Notes: generated from the sequence alone by a model not told the origin. 64,000 bases of DNA from Bacillus yapensis (GCF_005280205.1 NZ_SUND01000016.1:62001-126000), one strand, 5' to 3'; counted from the first letter of the stretch, positions 9,606 through 18,363 are shown. A program made the numbers and translations.

Positions 9606-9971
9606 TTACGTTTGAGATTGGTTAATGAAGTAGTTCGCCAAGTCTGGAGCCTTCATAACAAGTACAATACCGATAACAGCTGCAATCATTGCCGCGATAC
9701 CTAATGCTCTCTTCGTTGCATTTCCTAAAGAAATACCGATAATAATACCTGCAATAATGAGGGCAATTACAATTACTACTACTCCAATGATACGGATTTG
9801 CGTAATCCAATCTTGCAATAGCTGAGTAATATCCGTAACGTCTCCACCAGATCCACCTTTGATTAAAGGTATCTGACTAGCTGATGCCATTTCAGGAGCT
9901 ACTAACCCCAAAGTCACCATGAATCCAATAACCATGAAGTATGGAAGTACACTTTTCACCTTTTTTTTCAC
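9606..9971 (-). CDS. VirB2/TrbC-like pilin or small channel protein
   Basis: A 121-residue protein with a signal peptide (cleavage near ASAS, residues 29-33), a short hydrophilic stretch with KGGSGGDV, and two hydrophobic helices (about 58-82 and 90-110) separated by a basic turn (NATKRA). This is the VirB2/TrbC layout. It is the first gene of the conjugation operon, with AGGAGGAAATGTA before the GTG start. A terminator follows it, which fits a pilin being made in excess. Confidence 0.8.
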   Translation of the reverse strand: MKKKVKSVLPYFMVIGFMVTLGLVAPEMASASQIPLIKGGSGGDVTDITQLLQDWITQIRIIGVVVIVIALIIAGIIIGISLGNATKRALGIAAMIAAVIGIVLVMKAPDLANYFINQSQT

Positions 9972-10022
9972 TACATTTCCTCCTGGTTTATAAATTAGAA
10001 ATTAAATATTTTTAGTAGAAAT

Positions 10023-10066
10023 AAAAAAAGACGCAGATATCCCCTAATGGAGATTATTCTGCGTCT
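10023..10066 (-). terminator. terminator hairpin in the leader of the conjugation operon
   Basis: A stem of nine pairs (AGACGCAGA with TCTGCGTCT) ends in seven T's on the minus strand and lies about 50 bp before the pilin start, downstream of the proposed promoter. There is no minus-strand gene upstream that it could serve, so it looks like an attenuator in the operon leader. Confidence 0.7.
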
Positions 10067-10111
10067 TCCGCCAAAATAAATCTTAGATTTATACTATATT
10101 TAATTTCTTAA

Positions 10112-10158
10112 TCATGTACCTATTCTACAAAAAATCACTCTATAAGACAATCCCTTTT
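10112..10158 (-). promoter_or_regulatory. candidate promoter of the conjugation operon
   Basis: On the minus strand TTGTCT and TAGAAT are separated by 17 bases, a good vegetative promoter match. It would give a leader of roughly 140 nt containing the hairpin at 10023-10066. Weakly supported by sequence alone. Confidence 0.45.
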
Positions 10159-10251
10159 TTTACTATTTTTATATTGTAGGAGTTCCTTAAATAGTGTATA
10201 ATATAATATGAGATATACATATATATGTATACTTTAAGGGGAGTGAAACAC

Positions 10252-10809
10252 ATGAGACTTATATTAGGATTCATATTTGTCTTTATCTTATCTGTTATAT
10301 TTTCATATTTTCAGGGATTCATTGATTTCCTAATAGATTTAGGTATCTTCCCTATTAAGTATAGAAATAGCACTAATTTTGATATAATGGTGATTTTTGT
10401 TTTGTATCTTGTATTTATGGCTACTGCTACTGCGATAGGTCTTATTACAATAGCGGGATTACAATTACTACAATTAAAGCATAACGGCAAAATTAAGAAA
10501 GCAAAGGCGAAAGCAAAGAAATTATATGGTACAGATTCGCCTTACTTTTATTTGCTAGATGCAAACATCAACGATCCTGGCGTAAGTTTGAAAAAGTCCA
10601 TTTATGTATATGAAACAATTAAATTTTATTTATATAGCAAAATTAAAGATTGGGATGAAGTGACTAAAAGCGTCAGCCAACTTTCAAATATTGACCGTCT
10701 AAAGCTATACCATGAAGCAATAGATTATTATGGTTTACCAGATATCCCTAAAGAATATGGAATCTTTGATAATTATTCCGATGCTGAACTGGCCCAATTC
10801 AATAAGTGA
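10252..10809 (+). CDS. small membrane protein, unknown function
   Basis: A 185-residue protein with two membrane segments (about residues 2-22 and 42-70) and a basic, helical cytoplasmic tail (KAKAKAKKLYG and following). An earlier in-frame ATG at 10225 exists, but AAGGGGAG lies nine bases before the ATG at 10252, which I prefer. It is divergent from the conjugation operon. I do not recognise the family; it may belong to the plasmid's conjugation or establishment functions by position only. Confidence 0.65.
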   Translation: MRLILGFIFVFILSVIFSYFQGFIDFLIDLGIFPIKYRNSTNFDIMVIFVLYLVFMATATAIGLITIAGLQLLQLKHNGKIKKAKAKAKKLYGTDSPYFYLLDANINDPGVSLKKSIYVYETIKFYLYSKIKDWDEVTKSVSQLSNIDRLKLYHEAIDYYGLPDIPKEYGIFDNYSDAELAQFNK

Positions 10810-10827
10810 TGTAGGAGGGTTCCCACC

Positions 10828-11260
10828 ATGATGACAAAAGAAATAATTACAGAAATGAGAAAAAAAACGCTAGTTCCAAAACAAGCCCTTATTTTACCTA
10901 CTCCTATTTACCTTCGGGTATCTAGGATTTTCTCTATTCGTAATCAACTCTGAAATAAAATTGTTGCCGGAAGATTTTGGTGTGCCGTTTTATAAACATA
11001 ATCATGATCAACTGGAATTGCATATTGAAAAAGTAGGACAAACTCACTTTACTTTATAAGAATGGAAAATGGGTTAGATATGATAACTTATTTACATCTA
11101 CTCCATAAACGGCAATTTAAACATTCCTATCTTGGACAGTGTCCGCAACAGCAACCAGATCATTGAAGGTGATATTCCAGGTGAAGAAAAAGGTTATTCA
11201 TTACATACCAGTGCTAATTGGGATAACATTATTCAAAGATGTGACCATGCATACCGATGA
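10828..11260 (+). pseudogene. multiply frameshifted gene, unknown product
   Basis: A strong ribosome binding site (TAGGAGGG) precedes ATGATG. The first frame (MMTKEIITEMRKKTLVPKQA...) shifts near 10910 into a frame reading FGYLGFSLFVINSEIKLLPE, shifts again near 11056 to YKNGKWVRYDNLFTST, and again near 11100 to INGNLNIPILDSV, ending at a TGA at 11258. Joined together these give about 140 residues of plausible protein with a membrane segment near residue 30. I do not recognise the family. The reading frames are clearly the remains of one gene. Confidence 0.65.
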
Positions 11261-11372
11261 ATCGTGGAAAAGTTGACATGAACGTTCGTCCCTTACTAAG
11301 TATGCTTATTCGCTATACTATGGATGGGAGCCCTACTTTTCCGCTGGCAAACACCTACTAATGATTGCCTTC

Positions 11373-11900
11373 TTAAAATATCTTGTTTCTTAAAAAACTA
11401 GGGCATACATCGATGAGGTAACATGAATGTATGGGACAAACCTTGACAATGTCTAAAAACCATATTATAGGGTAATAAACTTTTTTACTACTTTCCTTCC
11501 ACTCTTTAATACATTTCGGACACCAGGCTAAGTCTTTCTTTAATAACTCTCTTAAAGGAACTATATCTCTCCATTTTATTAATGTTAATTCTTCTATGTC
11601 GTTTCTATTTGTTAATGTTTGCATAGCTTTTACAACGGTCATTGAATTTTCCATATATCCATTTATTGTTTTCGCACCCTCATAAAAACGATTACCCCCC
11701 AAATCACTGCTTCTAAGAAGGTATTCCTTATTTATGGTAGGAATAAGTAGCTTATTTACTAAATGTCCAACTGTTGTATCATGTTCAAATGCAATTCTTG
11801 TTAAATAGCTTGTTAAACTTTCAACAAGTTCGCTACCTATTCCGATAGGCTCTAAATTGTATAAAACACTTCTATGAGTAATATATACGTTCTCAATCAT
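11373..11900 (-). pseudogene. truncated TniQ-family protein
   Basis: 175 residues with the TniQ signature: an early EPIGIGSELVESLTSYLTRI region, then AWCPKCIKEW (residues about 127-136) and VCPIHSCYLIDVCP (about 155-168), a zinc-binding Cys/His arrangement shared with TnsD/TniQ target-selection proteins. Homologous proteins continue well beyond the last CP pair, whereas this frame ends ten residues later, so the 3' part appears lost at a junction near 11385. No transposase genes of the Tn7 type are nearby. It may instead be a short stand-alone family member. Confidence 0.6.
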
Positions 11901-11966
11901 GGACCACCTCTATTTAGAGGTAGTCTCCCGCTAATAAGAAATATATTCCATTATAAAAAATTAAAA

Positions 11967-12002
11967 GGCACACATTATCCTTAGGAATGGTAAATGTGTG
12001 CC
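11967..12002. terminator. hairpin between TniQ and the kinase gene
   Basis: A ten-pair stem (GGCACACATT with AATGTGTGCC) with T-rich sequence following on the minus strand. It lies in the upstream region of the TniQ fragment, between divergent genes. Confidence 0.5.
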
Positions 12003-12109
12003 ACATATTTAAAAAGTGATATTCTATTTTCTTGTTCTATTGTATACCACCTTTTGAATAATTTCAAATTTCAAAATATTATTCGAAATAAGAGTTTTAA
12101 TTTCTTGAA

Positions 12110-12137
12110 CCTGCACAATTTCTTCACAACTTTAAGG
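12110..12137 (+). promoter_or_regulatory. 11-bp-period direct repeat upstream of the first two-component operon
   Basis: CTGCACAATT followed by TCTTCACAAC, with the T(C)TNCA units 11 bases apart, then TAAGGTAAAATT as a possible -10. Typical arrangement for an OmpR-family activator; implies autoregulation. Confidence 0.5.
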
Positions 12138-12175
12138 TAAAATTAAGTTATATAAGTTGAATTAAGGTGATAACA

Positions 12176-13543
12176 TTGAAAAAGCTTTCTATAAAACTTG
12201 GAATTCTCTTTTTCTTAATTATTTTCGGTCTAATGACTTTTATGTTTTTCTTTTTACATTCGGGGATTACCGATACAAGGGTAAAAGAGGAACTGCAATC
12301 CTTACAAGCGAGAGGAAGTTCACACAGAGCTATTCTGGAGAAACACTTTGATCAAGAAACAATAGACCACGTTGTCTTAATGGAGTCAGAATCTACAACG
12401 GATGTGATTATTACCAATCCAGATGGAAAGGTATTGGGCTCTTCTACTCTCTCTGATACTTTAAAGGAATATTTAAAAATTCCATCTGGAAGCATCCCAA
12501 AGGAAGGCCAAGTATTAGAAGGAGATTGGGAGGAAGAACCTTATGTTTCCACAATAAGTCCTGTGTTGGTGAACAACCAAATTACCGGCTATGTGTTCAT
12601 GTTTGAAAATACAGCATCCGTCCATGCCTTGATGAAAAGTTTAAATGAACATTTTCTTCTAGCAGGTTGGATATCCGTATTTCTAACTCTCATCATTATT
12701 ATTTTTCTTTCGAAAGGAATTACAAAACCTCTTATAGTCATGAAGGAAATGACAAATGAGATAAGTAAAGGAAATTTTAATGTTTCTTTACCGAAAATGT
12801 CTGATGATGAATTAGGAGAATTGGCAAAATCAATAGAAACACTTGCAACAGAGCTTAATTATTTGAAGCAGCAAAGAAGTGAATTTTTGGCGAGTATATC
12901 ACATGAATTACGAACACCTTTAACCTATATCAAGGGATATACAGATATTGTGACTAAAAGGAATCTATCTGATGAGGATAAAAGAAAATACCTAAACATT
13001 ATTTCAGATGAAACAAACCGCTTATCCGTACTAATAAAAGAATTGTTCGAATTAGCTAAAATGGATCAAAATTCTTTTGTCATTCATAAAGAAAGTATAG
13101 ATTTAAGTCTTTTTTTAAGAAAAATTGAGCAAAAGTTATCTCCTGCATTTCTCGAAAAAAACATCGATTTCAAACAAGAGTGTGAAGCTAATTTATTCTT
13201 AAAGGCAGACCCTTTGAAACTTGAACAAATCTTGTTAAATCTTTTAGATAATGCAATGAAGTATTCTTCAGAAGGTTCAAAGGTTAACTTAAAAGCTTGG
13301 GAAAATAAAAACTCAATTCACATCACCATTGAAGACAATGGAAGAGGAATACCTGAGAAAGACATTCCCTTCATTTTTAATCGCTTTTATCGTGTTGATA
13401 AAGCAAGAACAAGGTCTACTGGAGGGACCGGTCTTGGACTAGCCATTGTTCAAGAGCTCGTCCATGCACATGAAGGTAAAATCACCGTTAAGAGTAAAGA
13501 AAATATCGGGTCAAAGTTTGAATTAATCTTTAAAGGAGAGTAA
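12176..13543 (+). CDS. sensor histidine kinase (OmpR/EnvZ-type partner)
   Basis: A 455-residue membrane kinase: N-terminal membrane segment (about 7-28), an extracytoplasmic sensor of about 120 residues, a second segment (about 160-180), a HAMP linker, the phospho-acceptor box SISHELRTPLTYIKG (about 237-251) and a full ATP-binding domain with N (DNAMKYS), G1 (DNGRGIPE), F and G2 (GGTGLGLAI) boxes. The TTG at 12176 is preceded by AAGGTGAT, better than the GTG at 12167. It is placed before its regulator, the reverse of the usual order, and the two genes abut. Confidence 0.92.
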   Translation: MKKLSIKLGILFFLIIFGLMTFMFFFLHSGITDTRVKEELQSLQARGSSHRAILEKHFDQETIDHVVLMESESTTDVIITNPDGKVLGSSTLSDTLKEYLKIPSGSIPKEGQVLEGDWEEEPYVSTISPVLVNNQITGYVFMFENTASVHALMKSLNEHFLLAGWISVFLTLIIIIFLSKGITKPLIVMKEMTNEISKGNFNVSLPKMSDDELGELAKSIETLATELNYLKQQRSEFLASISHELRTPLTYIKGYTDIVTKRNLSDEDKRKYLNIISDETNRLSVLIKELFELAKMDQNSFVIHKESIDLSLFLRKIEQKLSPAFLEKNIDFKQECEANLFLKADPLKLEQILLNLLDNAMKYSSEGSKVNLKAWENKNSIHITIEDNGRGIPEKDIPFIFNRFYRVDKARTRSTGGTGLGLAIVQELVHAHEGKITVKSKENIGSKFELIFKGE

Positions 13544-14221
13544 ATGATGAGATCAATTTTACTAATTGATGATGAACCTATAATGCTTGATTTGTTATCT
13601 TTGTATCTATCCCCGAAATATAATTGTATAAAAAAGGAATCTCCTTTGGGTGCTATTAGATATTTGGGCACCCACTCAGTTGATCTTATTTTACTAGATG
13701 TAATGATGCCAGAAATGGATGGTTGGCAAGCATGTCAGGAAATTCGTAAGCATTGGGATACTCCTATCATCATGCTAACCGCTATGAGTGAAAAGGCGGA
13801 TATCGTAAAAGGGTTGCAATATGGAGCAGACGATTATATTTCAAAACCTTTTGATGAAGAAGAACTTATTGCTAGAATTGACGCTGTATTAAGAAGGCAA
13901 ACAAGTAAAATAGACAAAATGTTTTTTGATGGGTTAGTTTTAGATAATGATTCCCATCAACTTCAATATAAAGATCAAGATATCTCATTAACACGTAAGG
14001 AATTTGCCATGATGAATCTCTTTCTTAGCCATCCAAACAAAGTGTTTACGAGAGAACACTTGATTACAACCATTTGGGGGTTTGAAGTCGCTACTGAAGA
14101 TCGCACCATCGACTCTCATGTTAGAAATTTACGTGATAAGCTTCGAAAAACAGGGTTCCCTGCAGAGGACTATTTACAAACTGTCTGGGGTGTTGGCTAT
14201 AAATGGACTAGCAAGGAATAA
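13544..14221 (+). CDS. OmpR-family response regulator
   Basis: 225 residues: receiver domain with DD at 10-11, phospho-acceptor Asp in LILLDVMMPEMDG (about residue 51), T in MLTAM, K in YISKPFD; and a C-terminal winged-helix DNA-binding domain with the RTIDSHVRNLRDKL recognition region and VWGVGYKW end. It starts immediately after the kinase stop. It is a candidate reader of the 11-bp direct repeats found throughout the window. Confidence 0.93.
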   Translation: MMRSILLIDDEPIMLDLLSLYLSPKYNCIKKESPLGAIRYLGTHSVDLILLDVMMPEMDGWQACQEIRKHWDTPIIMLTAMSEKADIVKGLQYGADDYISKPFDEEELIARIDAVLRRQTSKIDKMFFDGLVLDNDSHQLQYKDQDISLTRKEFAMMNLFLSHPNKVFTREHLITTIWGFEVATEDRTIDSHVRNLRDKLRKTGFPAEDYLQTVWGVGYKWTSKE

Positions 14222-14229
14222 CCACTGAT

Positions 14230-14787
14230 ATGCTAGATCTATTTCCAAGTAATCCACTCCTAGCTAGCTTTATAAGTATCCTTCTTAATATTGCTGTTGC
14301 AATCGCTGGGATAATACCAAGTACATTTATTACGATCGGAACGGTTAGTATCCTTGGTTTTAAAATTGGAGTAGTAATATTAATTCTAGGGGAAGCTGCT
14401 GGTGCACTTATAAGCTTCTCCCTTTATAGAAGGGGAATTCTTAAGTTATCAAGAAACTCACAATATAATAAAGTCGAAAATAGATTTTTGTATAGATTAA
14501 AAGATTCCAACGGGATTCAAGCATTTTTCATGGTTATCTTATTAAGAGTACTACCATTTGTACCGTCTGGTATCGTGACTCTTACGGCGGCTATAAGCAA
14601 AATAGGCACCATTCCGTTTTTTATGGCTAGTACATTAGGAAAAATCCCTGCCCTTATAATTGAAGCATATTCACTTGTGTATATTCTTAATTTTGGTACA
14701 GAATTACAAATATTAATAGCAGTAATGGCATTGTTGATAATTTTCACCTATATTGCATTGAGGAAAGCCTCCAATAAAGAATCGTAG
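14230..14787 (+). CDS. TVP38/TMEM64-family (DedA-like) membrane protein
   Basis: 185 residues with about five hydrophobic segments and the family region around LGEAAGALISFSLYRRG (about 57-73) and the FFMVILLRVLPFVPSGIVTLTAAISK stretch, which matches the conserved (F/Y)xxR..P..P segment of TVP38 proteins. Family members are linked to lipid scrambling and membrane homeostasis; the function here is not known. It lies eight bases after the response regulator and is likely in the same operon, ended by a strong hairpin. Confidence 0.85.
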   Translation: MLDLFPSNPLLASFISILLNIAVAIAGIIPSTFITIGTVSILGFKIGVVILILGEAAGALISFSLYRRGILKLSRNSQYNKVENRFLYRLKDSNGIQAFFMVILLRVLPFVPSGIVTLTAAISKIGTIPFFMASTLGKIPALIIEAYSLVYILNFGTELQILIAVMALLIIFTYIALRKASNKES

Positions 14788-14820
14788 ACATCACTTTTAT
14801 AGACAGATACAAGCCCAATT

Positions 14821-14861
14821 AATAACAAAATGCTCAGATATCTTCTGAGCATTTTGTTATT
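14821..14861. terminator. terminator after the TVP38 gene
   Basis: Near-perfect inverted repeat with AATAACAAAATGCTCAGA on the left arm and its complement on the right, ending in T-rich sequence on either strand. Confidence 0.85.
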
Positions 14862-15049
14862 AAACCATCTTCTATTGTTTGACTATCTGACTTAATTCTC
14901 CATAAGTGTACCCCTCCCCTTTTGAGATTAAATTTTCAACCACCCTCTAGTAGGTTACTTTTAAACTAATGACAATTAGCTTAAGAAAATAATCTGTCAG
15001 AAACCACTATTATTTATGGAGATGTTAATAAAAAGGATACAAAGAATTA

Positions 15050-15095
15050 TTCACAACTTCCTCATATTTTCTCCATAATATCTCCATAGTTAATC
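15050..15095 (+). promoter_or_regulatory. triple 11-bp-period repeat upstream of the small exported protein gene
   Basis: Three units CTTCCTCAT, TTTCTCCAT and TATCTCCAT spaced 11 bases apart, ending about 35 bases before the ribosome binding site. Part of the window-wide repeat family. Confidence 0.5.
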
Positions 15096-15130
15096 GATAT
15101 GATTGAGTTAAGAAAGGAGATGAAGGTGAC

Positions 15131-15406
15131 ATGAAAAAGAAATTACTTGTTGGAATTCTAACTGGAGGATTAATCTTAGGTGCCGGAACTTTTGCTTTTG
15201 CACAAACGAACGAAGAAGGAGATGGAGTAATTAACTTTGAACAGATGCAACCCCAAATTAAAAAAATGCATCCTGATTTAACTGAAAAAGAGCAAAAAGA
15301 AATGTTTGATTCATGCCATGGAGATGGCGGTATGATGCAAAATCATCACGATAATAATAATAATAATAATAATAATACCAGCAGCAATATGATGAATGAT
15401 TTCTGA
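15131..15406 (+). CDS. small exported His/Met-rich protein
   Basis: A 91-residue protein with a signal peptide (about residues 1-25, cleavage near FAFAQ), then FEQMQPQIKKMHPDLTEKEQ and a tail FDSCHGDGGMMQNHHDN followed by a run of eight Asn encoded by an (AAT)n tract at 15352-15376. The Met, His and Cys residues suggest metal binding outside the membrane. The middle segment closely resembles the protein at 51121-51501 (QMKPYMSEMHPNLDNQQLEE), so the two are paralogues. AAAGGAGATGAAGGTGAC precedes the ATG. Confidence 0.75.
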   Translation: MKKKLLVGILTGGLILGAGTFAFAQTNEEGDGVINFEQMQPQIKKMHPDLTEKEQKEMFDSCHGDGGMMQNHHDNNNNNNNNTSSNMMNDF

Positions 15407-15430
15407 TTGGACTATTGTATTAATTAAGAC

Positions 15431-15500
15431 AAAAGAGGTACTGAAGTGAGTTTTCGACTGTCGATTTATTTGCAGTCACGAACAGCTTTCAGTACCTTTT
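15431..15500 (+). terminator. terminator after the small exported protein gene
   Basis: Long stem: AAAAGAGGTACTGAA pairs with TTTCAGTACCTTTT, with an inner loop; T-rich flanks suit both strands. Confidence 0.65.
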
Positions 15501-15650
15501 CTATTTCATTATTTAATGTAGAGCATGAAAATAATTACCAAGAACCCTTTCTGGTTATAGCATTCATTGACTTATTCTTTAAATTATCCCCAATATTAAT
15601 AGTCTAAATTTTAGAATAGCGTTGATAATTATCTACTTTTTTTGCGCACC

Positions 15651-17015
15651 TTAAACTCTATGTACCATTGGTAATGAGAATAAGTATATATTTGCTAAAG
15701 TCAAAAGTAGCATAAAGATATAATATGGAGCTAACTGTCTAAGCGGACCTTTATTACCAATCCGATAGACTGTATACATGGAACCTACAAAGCCAAGAAA
15801 TACGATTAAGTATTGAATCCATTGGACAGATGAACCTGATAATAAAGACAATTCACCACTCATATTAATTCCAAATAGTCCAACGGTATTAAACCAAATT
15901 GCTTTTCCTTCAGTAATAATATGAAATAGATTGTGTGCTAGATGTCCTGCTAAATCTAAAGGAATAATAGCGTATCCAAAGCGAACAAAGTTTTCTTTAA
16001 CCTTCTCTGCATTGCCTTTTAGCAAAGTAGCAACTTTAGCTGTACCTAATAACAAAAGAATAGGTAGAATCATCGAGATTACAAATGCAACGGAAAAGTT
16101 TACCGTGTAATTTGTTGTTCCTGTAAACGAGCCGATTACTCCTAATATATCTTCCCAAATTTCTAACATGGTAATGTTTTGCACAAATACAATTCCCATG
16201 ATGACGGCCGCAAGTGATGCATGTTCTAATTTGGGTTTCTTTATTCCCCATAATTCCTGAGTTGGAACACGAGGAGATATTCTAATTGAATTATTAGGGC
16301 AGGATTTAACACAATTTCCGCACAAATTACATTCAGCACTTGAATCCATCGTTCTAACAAATTGAAACATTGGACAGCCTTCTGCATTTTCACTACCTTT
16401 AAAACAAGATTGAGTCTTACATGTTTTGCATATATCTGGTGTTCCACGTAATTCCAACATGCCAGAACGTGAATAGTTCCCTGCAAGTCCTCCAAGGAAG
16501 CAAAGATTTTTACAAAAAGTTCTTCTTTCGTAAAAAACCGAAGTAATTACAACCATAGTTACTAAAACCAGTAATAAATATCCGGAACCTCTTGGTGATT
16601 CAACAATCCCCCATACATGATCACTCCAGGTAATCATGATAAAGAATAGGTCGATTAGCCAAATACCATACTTTTTTAGAAACTTAGGTGTTGGTTTTTC
16701 GCTGCCCGCAAACTTTCTAACAAAGTCACTTAATTTTCCAAAAGGACATACGGCACACCAAAATCTTCCGGCAACAATAAAAAGTACTGGAATAATTGGC
16801 CACCACAACACCCAAGTCATAGAAGTTCCAAAATTTCTACTTGGATTAACTGTACCCATTACCAATTCATATACGATTATGGAAAACACGATAAATGCTA
16901 TCCATTGGAAAATGCCAGGATACCATCTACTCTTAACAAACTTCTTAATAATAGGTATATCTAAAAAATTGAAAGGTCTCTTGGTATTCCTAACTTCTTT
17001 TCTAGGCATCGCCAA
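15651..17015 (-). CDS. membrane polyferredoxin (NapH/NosR-like 4Fe-4S protein)
   Basis: 454 residues with about nine hydrophobic segments and Cys clusters on the cytoplasmic side: CAVCPFGKL (about 87-95), CKTCKTQSC...GCP (about 195-212) and a ferredoxin-type CNLCGNCVKSCP (about 229-240). The layout resembles NapH/NosR/CcoG-type electron-transfer proteins that move electrons across the membrane. No nitrous oxide or nitrate reductase is nearby; in this copper island it may reduce an extracytoplasmic metal centre. GAGGGTGG lies before the TTG start. It follows the His-rich protein gene by one base. Confidence 0.85.
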   Translation of the reverse strand: MAMPRKEVRNTKRPFNFLDIPIIKKFVKSRWYPGIFQWIAFIVFSIIVYELVMGTVNPSRNFGTSMTWVLWWPIIPVLFIVAGRFWCAVCPFGKLSDFVRKFAGSEKPTPKFLKKYGIWLIDLFFIMITWSDHVWGIVESPRGSGYLLLVLVTMVVITSVFYERRTFCKNLCFLGGLAGNYSRSGMLELRGTPDICKTCKTQSCFKGSENAEGCPMFQFVRTMDSSAECNLCGNCVKSCPNNSIRISPRVPTQELWGIKKPKLEHASLAAVIMGIVFVQNITMLEIWEDILGVIGSFTGTTNYTVNFSVAFVISMILPILLLLGTAKVATLLKGNAEKVKENFVRFGYAIIPLDLAGHLAHNLFHIITEGKAIWFNTVGLFGINMSGELSLLSGSSVQWIQYLIVFLGFVGSMYTVYRIGNKGPLRQLAPYYIFMLLLTLANIYLFSLPMVHRV

Positions 17016-17016
17016 T

Positions 17017-17382
17017 TTATACCACCCTCTTCCTTATTCTTTTATTCCATAATCCAAAGGCAAGAAACGAAAGATTAATTGCTCCAAATATACTTAAAAC
17101 AGTATAGTTGGGAGGAGTTTCTACAATCACCTCTGTTCCATGCCCATGTCCGCCTTCGGAAGTAGCATCGTTATGTTCAGAACTTTCTGTCCCATTCATA
17201 TCGCTATGTTCATCAGATGTCATGTTGTGTTCATTATGGGTACCATCTCCACTTACCTCACCATCTTTAAACATTTCAATATCCTCAGTTATTTCTTTTA
17301 TGTCGTCATGCCCCTCATCTGCTAAAGCATAGGACGCAGGATATAACAATAAAGCAGTCACTACAAATACTCTTAATTTCAA
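17017..17382 (-). CDS. exported His/Asp/Met-rich membrane-anchored protein
   Basis: 121 residues: signal peptide (about 1-21, ending SYALA), a long acidic and His-rich region (residues 22-90, with GTHNEHNMTSDEHSDMNG and GGHGHG), and a C-terminal membrane segment (about 94-112) ending in a basic tail. This suggests metal capture outside the membrane next to the polyferredoxin with which it is co-transcribed. The TTG start has AAGGTGGTGAT upstream. Not a family I can name. Confidence 0.75.
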   Translation of the reverse strand: MKLRVFVVTALLLYPASYALADEGHDDIKEITEDIEMFKDGEVSGDGTHNEHNMTSDEHSDMNGTESSEHNDATSEGGHGHGTEVIVETPPNYTVLSIFGAINLSFLAFGLWNKRIRKRVV

Positions 17383-17448
17383 CCTGTATCACCACCTTGT
17401 TTGTTAATGGAATAATTATTAGAACTCCACAAATATAAATGATAATTT

Positions 17449-17466
17449 TGCAGAAACCATGGGGAA
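17449..17466 (-). promoter_or_regulatory. 11-bp-period repeat upstream of the His-rich/polyferredoxin operon
   Basis: TGCAGAAACCATGGGGAA on the plus strand: units TGCAGA and TGGGGA 11 bases apart, 65 bp upstream of the start. Confidence 0.45.
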
Positions 17467-17516
17467 ATTAAGGAATATTTATGACTACCCAGTGAATAAA
17501 GTCACTATACAAAAAT

Positions 17517-17548
17517 CAAAAAACTACCTCACAAGAGATAGTTTTTTT
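17517..17548. terminator. bidirectional terminator
   Basis: AAACTACCTC pairs with GAGATAGTTT with one mismatch, and there are A- and T-runs on the two sides. It separates the polyferredoxin operon from the upstream minus-strand gene. Confidence 0.7.
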
Positions 17549-17582
17549 GATGATTCAAAGAAAGCGAATCTATTTATTATTT

Positions 17583-17622
17583 AGGCTCTGTTAAAGGTAA
17601 ATGTTGAAAATTGCTCCTGTTT
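17583..17622 (+). mobile_element. insertion-sequence-like end, copy A
   Basis: GGCTCTGTTAAAGGTAAATG followed by TTGAAAATTGCTCCTGTTTA. It shares the first 13 bases exactly, and the later TGTTGA and CTGTTTA blocks, with 20401-20452 in the same orientation. Reads like the terminus of a lost insertion sequence or a small non-autonomous element; the family is not assigned. Confidence 0.4.
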
Positions 17623-17723
17623 ATTATGCAATTTAATTAAATTTGGATTTTTCCAAAGTAAGAACCGAAATATTAAAACCATCTATTAAATTCGAAACAA
17701 TAGATGGCTTTGTGCAGTTTATT

Positions 17724-18218
17724 TTATTTTACGGGTTGGCAACATAAACTGCCTTCACCTTTTTCAAGAGCAGACTTTAAGCTACTTAGAACACCTGACC
17801 AAGCCACTTGATGCCATTCAAATGCTTCTTTCCAATTATCATCTTCTTTAAATCCTGTATGTTCAATAATAACTTTTGTAGTTTTGGTATCAACTGGTTC
17901 AAAACTAACATTTACGGTAGTTAATTCATTTTCAATATTCATTATAGATTCAAATTGATCTGGGCCTTTCCAAGTGAATCGTAATTCTTTTTCGTCAACC
18001 ATTTTAACAATCTTGCACCCTTTGGTATTCATTCCAGTTTTATTCCCAGGAATAAAATAAAGTTCATAAGCCCCACCTTCTATAGCTTCTATGACTGTTT
18101 CAGGTGCGAACCATTCTGAAACCCGTTCAGATATTGTCCAAGCGTACCAAACTAAATGTAAAGGGGCATTAATTGTAACTTCATTAATAATGGTTCTATC
18201 ATTTGTAATGGTTGTCAA
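17724..18218 (-). CDS. SRPBCC/AHSA1-domain protein
   Basis: 164 residues with the START-like hydrophobic-pocket fold of the AHSA1 family: TINAPLHLVWYAWTISERVSEWF at the start, a central GGAYELYF and LRFTWKG, and WHQVAWSGVLSSLKSALE as the C-terminal helix. Ends in GSLCCQPVK, two adjacent Cys that could bind metal. A longer reading from 18248 is possible, but AAAGGAGG sits seven bases before the TTG at 18218. Ligand unknown. Confidence 0.85.
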   Translation of the reverse strand: MTTITNDRTIINEVTINAPLHLVWYAWTISERVSEWFAPETVIEAIEGGAYELYFIPGNKTGMNTKGCKIVKMVDEKELRFTWKGPDQFESIMNIENELTTVNVSFEPVDTKTTKVIIEHTGFKEDDNWKEAFEWHQVAWSGVLSSLKSALEKGEGSLCCQPVK

Positions 18219-18363
18219 AACAAATCCTCCTTTTGTAAATATTTTCATTTGTAGAATACCATTAATAGTAAATAGAATAAAGAATTTTCTGATTTATCTT
18301 TTCAGAAGAAAGATTGTGAAGGGTCGAACTTAAAGTAATGAGTTGCGTTAGTTGAACAAGTAT

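Noticed and set aside
10100-10130. Leader peptide (eight codons) in the conjugation operon leader
   Set aside because: No convincing ribosome binding site and no biased codon content; not enough for an attenuation peptide.
11967-12002. Riboswitch upstream of TniQ
   Set aside because: Only a simple stem-loop is present, without a recognisable aptamer.
15352-15376. (AAT)n tract as a possible phase-variable switch
   Set aside because: Repeat-unit changes would add or remove whole Asn codons and keep the frame, so it would alter tail length only.
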